From NCBI RefSeq assembly GCF_000430785.1, contig NZ_AUMR01000003.1:1-64000 (forward strand): 64,000 nt of DNA, written 5' to 3'. The position numbers and the translations under genes were made by a program. Source of the stretch: Ectobacillus panaciterrae DSM 19096 (GTDB lineage: Bacteria > Bacillota > Bacilli > Bacillales > Bacillaceae_G). This document shows, piece after piece, positions 53,771 to 63,134 of this stretch (positions are counted from its first letter, which is position 1; every line of letters begins with the position of its first letter). The notes under the pieces are model-generated. The model saw only the letters and a list, made by a program, of their open reading frames with translations. It was not told where the DNA came from and searched no databases.

Positions 53771-54016
53771 GTGAGAAGAGAGCTCATGGAATATGTGCGA
53801 TCCCAAGAGGATTTGCAGAAATTCATACGTGAACAGCCGTACTGGTATCGTAAGCTTTCAAGAAATCCTGAAGAACGGGACACGTTTGAGCTGGCAGCGA
53901 TGCAATATTATCGAAAAACAATTCCAGACCGCGTAGCCAAATTCCAAAACCAGCTTGCTATGGCATCTATTATGGTTGAAATGTTTCAATACATGAAGCA
54001 GCAAAACGGTCTGTAA
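53771..54016 (+). CDS. ylbE: YlbE-like protein
   Basis: 81 residues, helical, no membrane segment. FIREQPYWYRKLSRNPEE (about 18-35) and the Met-rich C-terminus match the B. subtilis YlbE family, of unknown function. The GTG start has AGGAGGGG 5 nt upstream. Co-transcribed with ylbD by spacing. Confidence 0.87.
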   Translation: MRRELMEYVRSQEDLQKFIREQPYWYRKLSRNPEERDTFELAAMQYYRKTIPDRVAKFQNQLAMASIMVEMFQYMKQQNGL

Positions 54017-54089
54017 CTGCAAAACTGTATCCGTCATGCAAAAGTTCTGCTACAATAGAAGATGACTACGAGAAAAAGGAGCTAGCAGC

Positions 54090-54659
54090 ATGACGGAAAT
54101 TTGTTTAGTACGACATGGGCAAACCGATTGGAACTTTCAAGAAATCATTCAAGGGAGAGAAGATATCCCTTTAAATGAAGTTGGAAGGATACAAGCGGGA
54201 CAAAGTGCAGACCTGCTTCGTCAAGAAAAGTGGGACGCTATTATAAGCAGTCCATTAGTACGGGCCCATGAAACGGCCAAAATGATTGCGGATGCTGTTG
54301 GGATTGATATCATACATTTGGATGAACGCTTTGTGGAGCGAAACTTCGGCGATGCATCCGGCAAACCGATTGTACACGTGAGAGAGATGATTGCGGCGGG
54401 GGATGTAGAAGGAATGGAAAGTGATGAAGAAATTGTAGAACGCTGCTTCTCTGCACTTTGTGACATTGCGAAAAAACACGAGGGAAAACGTGTTATTATA
54501 GTTGCACATTCGCATGCTATAAAAGCGATTCTTCACGCAATTCATCCGGAGGAAATTCATTTTAAAACGCCTCTTAAAAATGCATGCATCAGTTATGTTT
54601 GTTTAAATGAAGAAGCATGGAAAGTGGGACGTTATAATATAGCGGAGCATATTGTGTAA
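54090..54659 (+). CDS. Histidine phosphatase family protein
   Basis: 189 residues. Phosphoglycerate-mutase-like branch: catalytic LVRHGQTDWN (6-15), SSPLVRAHETA, FVERNFGDASG with the second catalytic acid, and VAHSHAIKAIL with the second His. Likely a general or metabolite phosphatase; substrate unknown. GGAGCTAGCAGC precedes the ATG. Not in the B. subtilis ylb cluster as I recall, but found here in the B. cereus group. Confidence 0.85.
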   Translation: MTEICLVRHGQTDWNFQEIIQGREDIPLNEVGRIQAGQSADLLRQEKWDAIISSPLVRAHETAKMIADAVGIDIIHLDERFVERNFGDASGKPIVHVREMIAAGDVEGMESDEEIVERCFSALCDIAKKHEGKRVIIVAHSHAIKAILHAIHPEEIHFKTPLKNACISYVCLNEEAWKVGRYNIAEHIV

Positions 54660-54726
54660 TTGGTGAAAGCAGGAATTATGACTTCTCCGGCAAATATGAT
54701 ATGATAAATATTCGGAGGTGTCCTAC

Positions 54727-55182
54727 ATGATAATAGCTACGCTTGAGAGCGTGTTAATTTTAGAAGAAGCGGAACAGCTAGCCCGCATGATTATACAGTC
54801 TGAGACAGCCGAGCATTATCGGCTGTGCTATGATATATTAAAGCAAGATAGAGCAGCACAAGATTTAATTCAGCAATTTACCAAAATGAAGGATCGCTAT
54901 GAAGAAGTGCAGCGTTTCGGGAAATATCATCCCGATTATACGTCTGTAACGCAAGAGATGAGACAGCTCAAGCGTGAAGTGGACTTGCATGATACAATTG
55001 CGGCATTCAAAAAGGCTGAGACAGAGATGCAAAAGCTGCTTGACGATGTAAGTGTAAGCATTGGCCGTGAAATTTCACCATATATCAAAGTGCCTACCGG
55101 AAATCCTTTCTTTGATTCTGCCGGCGGCTGCAGCGGCGGCTGCGGCACGGGAGGCAGCTGTGGCTGCCGTAAAACGGGGTAA
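54727..55182 (+). CDS. ylbF: YlbF, RNase Y specificity / Y-complex factor
   Basis: 151 residues from the ATG at 54727 (GGAGGTGTCC upstream). Helical YlbF/YmcA family fold with a C-terminal Cys-rich tail GGCSGGCGTGGSCGC, which carries Fe-S ligands in B. subtilis. With YmcA and YaaT it binds RNase Y, steering mRNA processing, competence, biofilm and sporulation. Complete length. Confidence 0.93.
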   Translation: MIIATLESVLILEEAEQLARMIIQSETAEHYRLCYDILKQDRAAQDLIQQFTKMKDRYEEVQRFGKYHPDYTSVTQEMRQLKREVDLHDTIAAFKKAETEMQKLLDDVSVSIGREISPYIKVPTGNPFFDSAGGCSGGCGTGGSCGCRKTG

Positions 55183-55203
55183 CCTTACATGGGTCCCCGT
55201 TTT
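55173..55203 (+). terminator. Terminator after ylbF
   Basis: AACGGGGTAACC / GGGTCCCCGTT stem, then TTTC; overlaps the ylbF stop. Confidence 0.7.
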
Positions 55204-55524
55204 TCAATGCTCTGTACGAAAGCGGATACAGTCGATGCATAGGTTGCCACAGCAAAACATTTTTTGCTGCGGCACATAAAAGCGATACCGGAACACAAAC
55301 AGTGTATTTTCTTGACGAACAAAAATACATTCTGCATGAACGCGCTTTCCTTTCATAGCGAGTGCTGAAATTTGAGCTATGGTGTGCTGCAAGGATTGAA
55401 CACCTTGTGAACTGCATATATATAAGAAAGAAAGACCAACAACAAGTTTTTTATAGCATATATCAATATACGGATGCTACTGCAGTTCCTGTAAAAAAAC
55501 TTTCCAAATTTCATCTAAACCCAT
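55204..55524 (-). pseudogene. Conserved-looking gene interrupted by one in-frame amber codon
   Basis: A 106-codon frame with a good start: GAGGGG 8 nt before the ATG at 55524. It reads MGLDEIWKVFLQELQ, then TAG (55477-55479), then continues without any other stop for 90 codons: HPYIDICYKKLVVGLSFLYI and on to a Cys-rich C-terminus KMFCCGNLCIDCIRF. Changing the TAG back to CAG restores an unbroken protein. A second start, TTG at 55392, could make the last 62 residues. Probably a zinc-site protein in intact relatives. Either a recent nonsense mutation or amber read-through. Confidence 0.6.
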
Positions 55525-55589
55525 GAAATTCCCCTCGCTTTTTCGTAAAATAAAAGAAGGACAACCTTATTCATCTAAAGGAGAATCGT

Positions 55590-55862
55590 ATGTTTGGACA
55601 ACGACAAGGCATTATCGTATATTTGCATTCTTTAAAGCATGCAAAGCTTCTTCGCAAATACGGCAACATTCATTATATATCCAGACGATTTAAATATGTT
55701 GTATTATATTGTGATATGAGCCAAATTGACTTTTTAATGGAGAAGCTGAACAGTTTTCCGTTTGTAAAACGAGTAGAGCCGTCATATAGACCGTTTTTGA
55801 AGACGGAATTTGAAAACTCAAAGCCTGATCGTGCAAAAGAGTATGATTATAAGATAGACTAA
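55590..55862 (+). CDS. ylbG: UPF0298 / DUF2129 protein YlbG
   Basis: 90 residues, exactly the B. subtilis YlbG length. [20 protein letters not shown] at the start, [16 protein letters not shown] in the middle, [17 protein letters not shown] at the end. Cytoplasmic, function unknown. AAAGGAG precedes the ATG. Confidence 0.9.
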   Translation: MFGQRQGIIVYLHSLKHAKLLRKYGNIHYISRRFKYVVLYCDMSQIDFLMEKLNSFPFVKRVEPSYRPFLKTEFENSKPDRAKEYDYKID

Positions 55863-55863
55863 A

Positions 55864-55893
55864 TAAGCCCCCGCTAGCGGAGGGCTTGTTTTT
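55864..55893 (+). terminator. Terminator after ylbG
   Basis: AAGCCC-CCGC / GCGG-AGGGCTT followed by GTTTTTT. Confidence 0.8.
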
Positions 55894-55904
55894 TGATTAA
55901 TAAG

Positions 55905-56425
55905 GGAGCTGAACGAGCCGGTTCCGCTTTTGGTGGTGTCTAGCTCCACCGGCAAGCTCCTCCTGTCAGAGAACCTCCCCCCATAAAGGCAAAAAGCGCC
56001 TTTTTGTGGGGAGAACCTCTGTCTTCCGGAGCTGAACGAGCCGGTTCCGCTTTTGGTAGTGTCTAGCTCCACCGGCTAGGTGCTGCCACCAGAGAACCTC
56101 CACCGCACAAAGGAAAAAAGCGCCTTTGAGGGCGGAGAACCTCTGGTTCTGCACCTGAACGAGCCGGTTCCGCTTTTAGTGGTGTCTAGCTCCATCGGCT
56201 AGGCGCTGCCGTCCAAGAACCTCCGCCGCAAAAAGGCAAAAAAACGCCTTTTAGGGCGGAGAACCTTGGTCTCTGCGCCTGAACGAGCCGGTTCCGCTTT
56301 TAGTGGTGTCTAGCTCCACCGGCTAGGCGCTGCCGTCCAAGAACCTCCACCGCAAAAAGGCAAAAAAACGCCTTTTAGGGCGGAGAACCTTGGTCTCTGC
56401 GCCTGAACGAGCCGGTTCCGCTTTT
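55905..56425. repeat. Tandem array of four ~123-bp hairpin elements plus a partial
   Basis: The segment GAACGAGCCGGTTCCGCTTT recurs at 55911, 56034, 56157, 56281 and 56405, giving periods of 123, 123, 124 and 124 bp. Each unit folds as one hairpin: ACCGGCT/AGCCGGT, a 6-bp stem (AGCTCC/GGAGCT, AGGTGC/GCACCT or AGGCGC/GCGCCT), a 5-bp stem (CAGAG/CTCTG or CCAAG/CTTGG), a symmetric aac/aac internal loop, a C-rich stem (CTCCCC/GGGGAG or CTCCGCC/GGCGGAG) and AAAAGGC/GCCTTTT. Stems co-vary between units. Noncoding; the minus-strand frames across it are shadows. Confidence 0.9.
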
Positions 56426-56426
56426 C

Positions 56427-56816
56427 TTATTGCATTGGCGGGATAAACCGGTTCATTCGCAGGATTCCGATTAGGTGGCTGTAGTACAGCGCTGTTTCGG
56501 CAAATGTGTCGGATGGTTTTACTGTGAAGACTGTAATTTCTTTCTCGAGCTCTTTTGCGGCTTCTTCAAATAATTGAACACGTTTGCTTTGTTTATCTTT
56601 TAATACAGGGATTCCTTCCCGGCATATGTAGAGCGGCTGAAAGTCACCTGGCTTCGTCGGATGAAGGACGACGGCGAGCGAGCATACTTCACGATTATTT
56701 TTTATCGTATTGAATCGGAGCATATGCGCTAAGCGGTGATGGTTTGCTTTCGCAATCTCTAAAAGTTCATATAAGTCTGAGTATCCTTCTCCCAGTTCAA
56801 TAAAGCGTTGAATCAT
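56427..56816 (-). CDS. Conserved Bacillus protein, DUF7147-like
   Basis: 129 residues. Opens MIQRFIELGEGYSDLYELLE, with CSLAVVLHPTKPGDFQPLYI in the middle and YYSHLIGILRMNRFIPPMQ at the C-terminus. I associate this pattern with a Bacillus family found beside ylbG/rsmD (I think DUF7147); function unknown. The SD GAGGAGG precedes the ATG. Its stop codon adjoins the repeat array. Confidence 0.75.
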   Translation of the reverse strand: MIQRFIELGEGYSDLYELLEIAKANHHRLAHMLRFNTIKNNREVCSLAVVLHPTKPGDFQPLYICREGIPVLKDKQSKRVQLFEEAAKELEKEITVFTVKPSDTFAETALYYSHLIGILRMNRFIPPMQ

Positions 56817-56883
56817 ATTATTTCCTCCTCCTCTCTCTTAACTTTACCACCTAAACAATAAAAAGAAAATGAACATAAAAAAA

Positions 56884-57026
56884 CCCCTGCCTAAGCAGGG
56901 TCCTTCTTAATCTAGTGCAACACTAGCAAGAAGGCAAAGGGAGAGGAGAAACCGGAGGAAGAACTTATGGGGAAACGTAAGTCTTCTCCGCGGTTGGCAA
57001 CAACATCGGAAGCGATGTTGTTAACC
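56884..57026 (+). ncRNA. ylbH-type structured leader RNA
   Basis: Four consecutive hairpins upstream of rsmD (ylbH): CCCTGC/GCAGGG (56885-56900); a nested CCTTCTT-CTAGTG / CACTAG-AAGAAGG (56902-56934); a 13-bp bulged stem CGGAGGAAGAACTTA with TAAGTCTTCTCCG (56953-56990); and GGTT-AACAACATCG / CGATGTTGTT-AACC (56993-57026). A ylbH leader motif was described by comparative genomics in bacilli at this same place, function unknown. The match is by position and hairpin content, not by a covariance-model search. Confidence 0.65.
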
Positions 57027-57148
57027 TTATTTATGTCCAGTTGCATGCAAGATATACATAAGCATTCAAATTTTCCTGACGATGTTTTTCTTTCTTCTGT
57101 TTTATGTTAGGATTAGAAAGGATTAATGTAAAAAGGTAGTGAATAAAT

Positions 57149-58208
<1,060 letters not shown>

Positions 58209-58210
<2 letters not shown>

Positions 58211-59402
58211 ATCTTGTTTTGCGAAATAGCAGAAATACATATATATACAAAAACAGAAGTGTTACGGCGGGGCCATATGTATGCAGGAAATGCCAGCTTT
58301 CTGCAGCAGGCTGTGCGAATACAGGAATATCGCCGCTGCCTGGATGGAACGAATGAGCATGCTCGTATAGCGGTTTCCATAGTATGAGCGTCAAAAGCGG
58401 CGCTATGATGCTTTGCATGATCCGTGCTATGAAGTACGGTTTAAAGCGAATATCAGTTTCAGCTAAGATGCTGGCTACTTGTGCTTGTACGGAGAGACCG
58501 CTGAAGGCGAGGATAAAGCTTGCGACCATCGCCTGCTGCATCAAATCTGCATTTGTCTGGCTCGTCAATTGGTTTCCGAGCGTAATTTCAAAGATTCCTG
58601 ATAAAACAGGAGCGCTAAATGAAGCAGGAAGTTGAAGAACAGCAAGAAAATGTTGGATAATAGAGCTGACGAATGCTGTAACATGGACAACTGCAAGCAT
58701 TTTGTTAAAGACAGAAAACAAAATAATAAAGCCGCCAATCATAAGAAGCGTTTGAATGGAGGAAGAAATGGCATCTCCAATCAGTTTTCCGAGCGGCCGC
58801 TTTTCATCCATGCGTTTTTTGTGGAGTGCATGGAATGCTTTCTTCAAGGAGAAAGCAGGTGCGGCTTGTGCTGTGGGTTCCTTTTTTTCGGGTTCGCCGT
58901 AAAATCTCATTAGCAGTCCTACTGCAAAGTTGCTTACATAATGGGAAGCCGCAAGAATCATCCCCAATTTCGGATTATGAAAGAAACCGACCGACACTGC
59001 CCCGAAAATAAATAAAGGGTTGGATGAATTTGTAAAAGAAACGAGCCGCTCTGCTTCTATTTGTGTCAACTGCTTCTCTTGACGTAAACGGGCGCTTAAT
59101 TTTGCTCCGGACGGAAATCCGGAAGCCATTCCCATCGCCCAAACGAAGCCTCCTACTCCCGGGACTCGAAATAAAGGGCGCATGAGAGGCTCCAGCAGTA
59201 CTCCTACAAAACTTACAACACCAAGACCAATCAGGAGCTCTGATACAATGAAAAACGGGAGCAGTGAAGGGAATACGACTTCCCACCACATATCCAATCC
59301 GCGAATGGAAGCTTCCAAACAGGCTTGCGGGTTTGCAATCAGCGAGACTGTCAGAAGCGCAATTGTAATCGCCATAAAGGCTGTTTTCAACTTAGAACGC
59401 AC
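58209..59402 (-). CDS. ylbJ: Sporulation integral membrane protein YlbJ
   Basis: 397 residues, multi-pass membrane protein with two Gate/nucleoside-recognition domains. In B. subtilis YlbJ is made in the mother cell under sigma-E and is needed for normal spores. GMASGFPSGAKLSA and FTNSSNPLFIFGAVSVGFF are characteristic. The GTG start has AAGGGGG 7 nt upstream. The central loop (about 175-205) is hydrophilic, rich in Lys, Ala and Pro. Confidence 0.9.
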
Positions 59403-59508
59403 GCTGCATCCCCCTTTTTGTCCAAGCGTTCATTTCAGTATACGAGGATAGGGGGAAGCTTTAGACCATAAGATAAAATAGAGAAAAAATTTTTAAAGGG
59501 TGAGGTAG

Positions 59509-60300
59509 ATGAAAGAGCCGAAAATTGGTCTTGCCCTCGGTTCAGGGGGCGCAAAAGGATTCGCGCATGTTGGTGTTCTTAAAGTGCTGAAAGAAGCGGG
59601 CATACCTGTGGATATGATTGCAGGGAGCAGCATAGGCGCGCTCATTGCGACGTTTTATGCAGCTGGTTCGGATGTAGAGCGGCTATATCGGATTGCGCAG
59701 TTGTTCAAGCGCAAATATTATTTAGACTTTACTGTTCCGAAAATGGGATTTATTGCCGGAAAACGTATCAAGGATATGATTAGAATGTTTACATACAATA
59801 AAAGATTGGAAGAGCTGGATATTCCAACTGCAGTAGTAGCAACAGATATCTTAAATGGGGAGAAGGTTATCTTTACTGAGGGGCCTATATCTGAAGCTGT
59901 GAGAGCCAGCATTTCCGTTCCCGGTATATTCGTGCCGGAGAAGGTGAACGGCCGCTTGCTTGTTGACGGCGGCGTAATTGATCGTATTCCTGTATCTGTT
60001 GTCAAAAGCTTAGGAGCAGACATTGTAATTGCAGTTGATGTATCCCCGATTAAGGTGAACGGCGAGGTGACGTCCATTTATGATGTAATTATGCAAAGCA
60101 TTGAGATTATGCAGCATGAGCTTGTACATCATCGGCAAATTGCTTCGGATTTAATGATGCATCCTGCAGTGGAAAAGTTCAGTTCGCGTACATTTACGAA
60201 CATCGAAGAGATTGTACGCGTCGGAGAGGAAGAAGCAATTAAGCATGTTGATGACATTCATGAACTGATTGAAAACTGGAAGGAGAAAAATAATGTTTAA
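59509..60300 (+). CDS. ylbK: Patatin-like phospholipase family protein YlbK
   Basis: 263 residues. Patatin alpha/beta fold with oxyanion GSGGAKG (11-17), nucleophile GSSIG (39-43) and catalytic Asp in VDGGVIDRIP. Likely a cytoplasmic lipid acyl hydrolase, substrate untested. The SD GGGTGAGGTAG precedes the ATG. Overlaps ylbL by 8 bp, so translated together. Confidence 0.9.
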   Translation: MKEPKIGLALGSGGAKGFAHVGVLKVLKEAGIPVDMIAGSSIGALIATFYAAGSDVERLYRIAQLFKRKYYLDFTVPKMGFIAGKRIKDMIRMFTYNKRLEELDIPTAVVATDILNGEKVIFTEGPISEAVRASISVPGIFVPEKVNGRLLVDGGVIDRIPVSVVKSLGADIVIAVDVSPIKVNGEVTSIYDVIMQSIEIMQHELVHHRQIASDLMMHPAVEKFSSRTFTNIEEIVRVGEEEAIKHVDDIHELIENWKEKNNV

Positions 60301-61318
60301 GCGTTTACGGTATTTTACAGTCTTTATAATTGCAATTATGCTTGCGTTCGCTGTGATGTATGTGCCGCTGCCGTATTACATCACAAAGCCAGGGCTGGCA
60401 GAAAAGCTGGAGCCATATGTGCATGTTGATGGCGGCTATAAAGAGAAAGGCGATTTCATGCTTGTGACCGTTTCGATGTCGCGGGCGAATATTACAAACT
60501 ATGTCATAGCGAAACTTAACAAGTATTATGAAATTTATCCGGAAGAAGAGATTTTGGGAAAAGGAGAATCTGATGAACAGTATCAGTTTCGCCAGTTGCA
60601 TTTAATGGATGCATCACAGTCTGCAGCGATTTTTAATGCATATCAGCGTGCCAACAAGAAAGTAGAATTTGAAAATCGAGGTGTACTCGTTGTTGCGGTA
60701 TCGAAAAATATGCCGGCAGCAAAAGAACTGAAGCTCGGTGATCGCTTAACAGCCGTCGACGGCAAGCAGCTGAAAACGTCAGAGGAATTCATTGATTATG
60801 TGAAAACAAAGAAGCAAGGAGATACAGTACGGATTGATTATATTCGAAACGATGAAAAAAAGAGCACTTCTTTAAGTCTGGTTCCTATTAAAGGCGAGCC
60901 TGACCGGGTTGGAATTGGCGTGCAAATTACAACGGATCAGAAGCTCCAGGTCGATCAGAAAGTAAAAATTGATTCGCATGGTATCGGCGGGCCGTCAGCG
61001 GGTATGATGTTTACGCTTGAAATTTATAATCAGCTGACGAAGGAAGATATTACAAAGGGCTATGAAGTGGCAGGAACAGGTACGATCGATGCAAAAGGAG
61101 AGGTTGGGCCGATTGGCGGCATTTCACAGAAAGTGATTGCAGCAGATAAGGCCGGAGCCGATATCTTCTTTGCGCCGAATGAACACAATGCCCCGCACTC
61201 CAATTATAGTGATGCAGTGAAGACTGCAAAGGACATCGGAACGAAAATGAAAATTGTGCCGGTCGATACGTTGGATGATCCGCTTAACTATTTAGAAAAG
61301 CTTCCTGTTAAAAAATAA
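60293..61318 (+). CDS. ylbL: YlbL, membrane-anchored PDZ-Lon-type protease
   Basis: 341 residues from the ATG at 60293 (GGAAGGAG upstream). An N-terminal membrane anchor (about 8-25), a PDZ domain (about 115-205, GDRLTAVDGKQLKTSEEFI) and a Lon-type serine-lysine protease domain (catalytic Ser in GPSAGMMF, Lys in ISQKVIAADKAG). In B. subtilis YlbL degrades the cell-division inhibitor YneA after DNA damage. Confidence 0.92.
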   Translation: MFKRLRYFTVFIIAIMLAFAVMYVPLPYYITKPGLAEKLEPYVHVDGGYKEKGDFMLVTVSMSRANITNYVIAKLNKYYEIYPEEEILGKGESDEQYQFRQLHLMDASQSAAIFNAYQRANKKVEFENRGVLVVAVSKNMPAAKELKLGDRLTAVDGKQLKTSEEFIDYVKTKKQGDTVRIDYIRNDEKKSTSLSLVPIKGEPDRVGIGVQITTDQKLQVDQKVKIDSHGIGGPSAGMMFTLEIYNQLTKEDITKGYEVAGTGTIDAKGEVGPIGGISQKVIAADKAGADIFFAPNEHNAPHSNYSDAVKTAKDIGTKMKIVPVDTLDDPLNYLEKLPVKK

Positions 61319-61350
61319 GAGCACGGGTATCCCGTGCTCTTATTTTTAGG
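61316..61350 (+). terminator. Terminator after ylbL
   Basis: AAGAGCACGGG / CCCGTGCTCTT with loop TAT and ATTTTT. Confidence 0.88.
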
Positions 61351-61748
61351 TAGACATAGTGCATGCGTATGGTAGCGCTGCCTTCAAGACGCTTGCTCCT
61401 ATGTTTCTAAGCATATAGGTTTGTTCTTTTGTATGTTGTATATGTTTTTCTGATTTTCCCCATAAAGAAATCCCTTCATAGTAAACAGTACAAGCCTTTG
61501 CTTTTTCTGTCTACTATAAAGGGATAATATCATAATGAGTTATATAAGTCCGCTTTGTTATTCCGACATATCTGTCGTTTGCCACGTAGAACAAAAGGGA
61601 AACTGCGCTCGCTCCCTCTCTATGGTTTACTCCTGCATGGACCACGAAAAGGGTTTGACCGCTTCTACGCTTAGTTGGATGCTCTCTCTCCCCTAAAAGA
61701 AAAGTTTTTATGTCGATTTTTTTAGTTGCATTTATATAGCATCTTTTG
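61351..61748. other. Gene-free interval between ylbL and tmcAL
   Basis: About 400 bp, no believable coding sequence. Contains the 19-bp inverted repeat at 61470-61525 and, at 61648-61674, a 27-bp stretch shared (23 of 27) with 26093-26119. The convergent arrangement of flanking genes means that it is 3' sequence on both sides. Confidence 0.5.
61470..61525. repeat. Imperfect 19-bp inverted repeat, MITE-like
   Basis: Arms 61470-61488 (ATCCCTTCATAGTAAACAG) and 61507-61525 (CTGTCTACTATAAAGGGAT) pair at 17 of 19 positions across an 18-bp loop. Total 56 bp; no gene. Could be two ends of an inserted element after internal deletion. Confidence 0.45.
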
Positions 61749-62981
61749 CTATAAAAACAGTTCTTGGTCTTCGTCGTAACGAATGGGATGCTGTATATAG
61801 TTTTCTTTCAATGCCAGAGAGCGAAGCGGTTCCGGCAGAATAGAGAAATACACGGCGCTTGCTTTATGATCAAGCTGCAGCAGCGGGTGATTAAAGGATT
61901 TGTTATTAGAGAGAAGGGGAAGAGACAAGTTCTTTTTCCTCTGAGATATGTATGCTTGTCCTCGTTTTGACATTCCAAGAAGCCGTATATAAGGCGCTGT
62001 TTCTTCTTTTGGTACGTGTTTCATTTGTTCTTTTGTCGTGTGCGTCAGCACGTGCAAGCAAAGGCGCTGCAGGCGCGTCCACGTATAGCGTTTCGTTTTA
62101 ATTGACTCCATGAAGGTCTTGAAGGATTCTGCACTTTTAATGGAGGACAGCAAACGATGTTCCAGTCCTTCTTCTGTCTCATATATTTGTTTCAGTTCTG
62201 CCGGTGACATTGTCAGCAGTTTGTATTTCAATAAGGAAAAATATTTTTCCCAACCATGAAACAGACCATATGTACAATGATAGTCGTGCAGGTGTCGCAG
62301 TGTTGAAGAAGGCATTACGCCGCTCGCTGTTTCTAAGCTGTTGGATTGAATGTGCTTGCGGATGCTCGTAGCGCTCGCTATGGAAGCTGTTGCGAACGCT
62401 TCATCGTGATATTGAGCGCTTAAACGCTGTATGGTTTTTGGTATCATCCGGCTGTTTTGCTGCACAATCGCTTCCGTGTAATGAAATCCCAGAATATTAT
62501 TTGGCTGTGAGAGGTCCAGCGCCTCGAATCCGGCAATTTCCGTATATGCCGCAGACAATGCTTTAGGGTAACTCACGCCTTCTTTCAGGTGCTTTTTAAT
62601 CGCCTCGTTCAAGGTTTGACGGCACTCGTTTTGTGTGTGAACTGCAGAAAGAAACGGCTCAATTTTTCCGTTTTCGCTCCCGAAGCAAATTTCCTCTGCT
62701 CCAAGTGCGTCCAATATGGAAACAGCTCCGCTTGCAAAGGTTTTCGCTTTTTGTGTAGAAAAAGCGTAGGGAAGCTCTGCTACGATATCAGCTCCGCCCT
62801 CGAGCGCCATCTTAGTTCGCGCCCATTTTGATACAAGAGCCGGTTCGCCTCGCTGAAGAAATGATCCGCTCATGACAGCAATTACTGCATCAGCATCTGT
62901 TATGTTTTTTGTTTCTTGCAAATGATAAGCATGTCCGTTATGAAATGGGTTATATTCTACAACTACACCCGCAGCTTTTAT
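61749..62981 (-). CDS. tmcAL: tRNA-Met cytidine acetate ligase TmcAL (YlbM), apparent AUA start
   Basis: Makes the N4-acetylcytidine of elongator tRNA-Met using acetate and ATP; nucleotidyltransferase-like N-terminus. With the start drawn at ATA 62981 it is 410 residues and begins (M)KAAGVVVEYNPFHNGH, aligned with the B. subtilis start MKAVGLVVEYNPFHNGH. AAAGGAGG lies at 62990-62997, exactly 8 nt before the ATA. The only upstream ATGs in frame, 63008 and 63023, precede that SD and would add a charged tail. Other motifs: SGSFLQRGEPALVSKWAR, ASATSIRK and the C-terminal RLLGMSKRGQAY. Confidence 0.88.
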   Translation of the reverse strand: MKAAGVVVEYNPFHNGHAYHLQETKNITDADAVIAVMSGSFLQRGEPALVSKWARTKMALEGGADIVAELPYAFSTQKAKTFASGAVSILDALGAEEICFGSENGKIEPFLSAVHTQNECRQTLNEAIKKHLKEGVSYPKALSAAYTEIAGFEALDLSQPNNILGFHYTEAIVQQNSRMIPKTIQRLSAQYHDEAFATASIASATSIRKHIQSNSLETASGVMPSSTLRHLHDYHCTYGLFHGWEKYFSLLKYKLLTMSPAELKQIYETEEGLEHRLLSSIKSAESFKTFMESIKTKRYTWTRLQRLCLHVLTHTTKEQMKHVPKEETAPYIRLLGMSKRGQAYISQRKKNLSLPLLSNNKSFNHPLLQLDHKASAVYFSILPEPLRSLALKENYIQHPIRYDEDQELFL

Positions 62982-63134
62982 GAGGACCGCCTCCTTTCTT
63001 TGTAGCATATAGTATAAAAACATGATAGTCTGTATATATTGTCTCGTAATAACTACATTATAGTGTAAAGAAAAAATATTGACAAATGCATAATGGCTCG
63101 ATATAATTTTCTTTGTTGCCTTAGGGGTGATTTT

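Noticed and set aside
55818-56154. Two minus-strand frames of 62 and 84 codons across the repeat array
   Set aside because: They consist of repeated low-complexity peptide from the tandem noncoding element and have no SD.
55905-56425. CRISPR-like array
   Set aside because: Units are contiguous with no unique spacers, the period is 123 bp, and no cas gene is present.
56967-57110. 47-codon frame MGKRKSSPRLATT... in the ylbH leader
   Set aside because: Its codons coincide with two conserved-looking hairpins, and the peptide has no recognisable features; mentioned only as a possible leader peptide.
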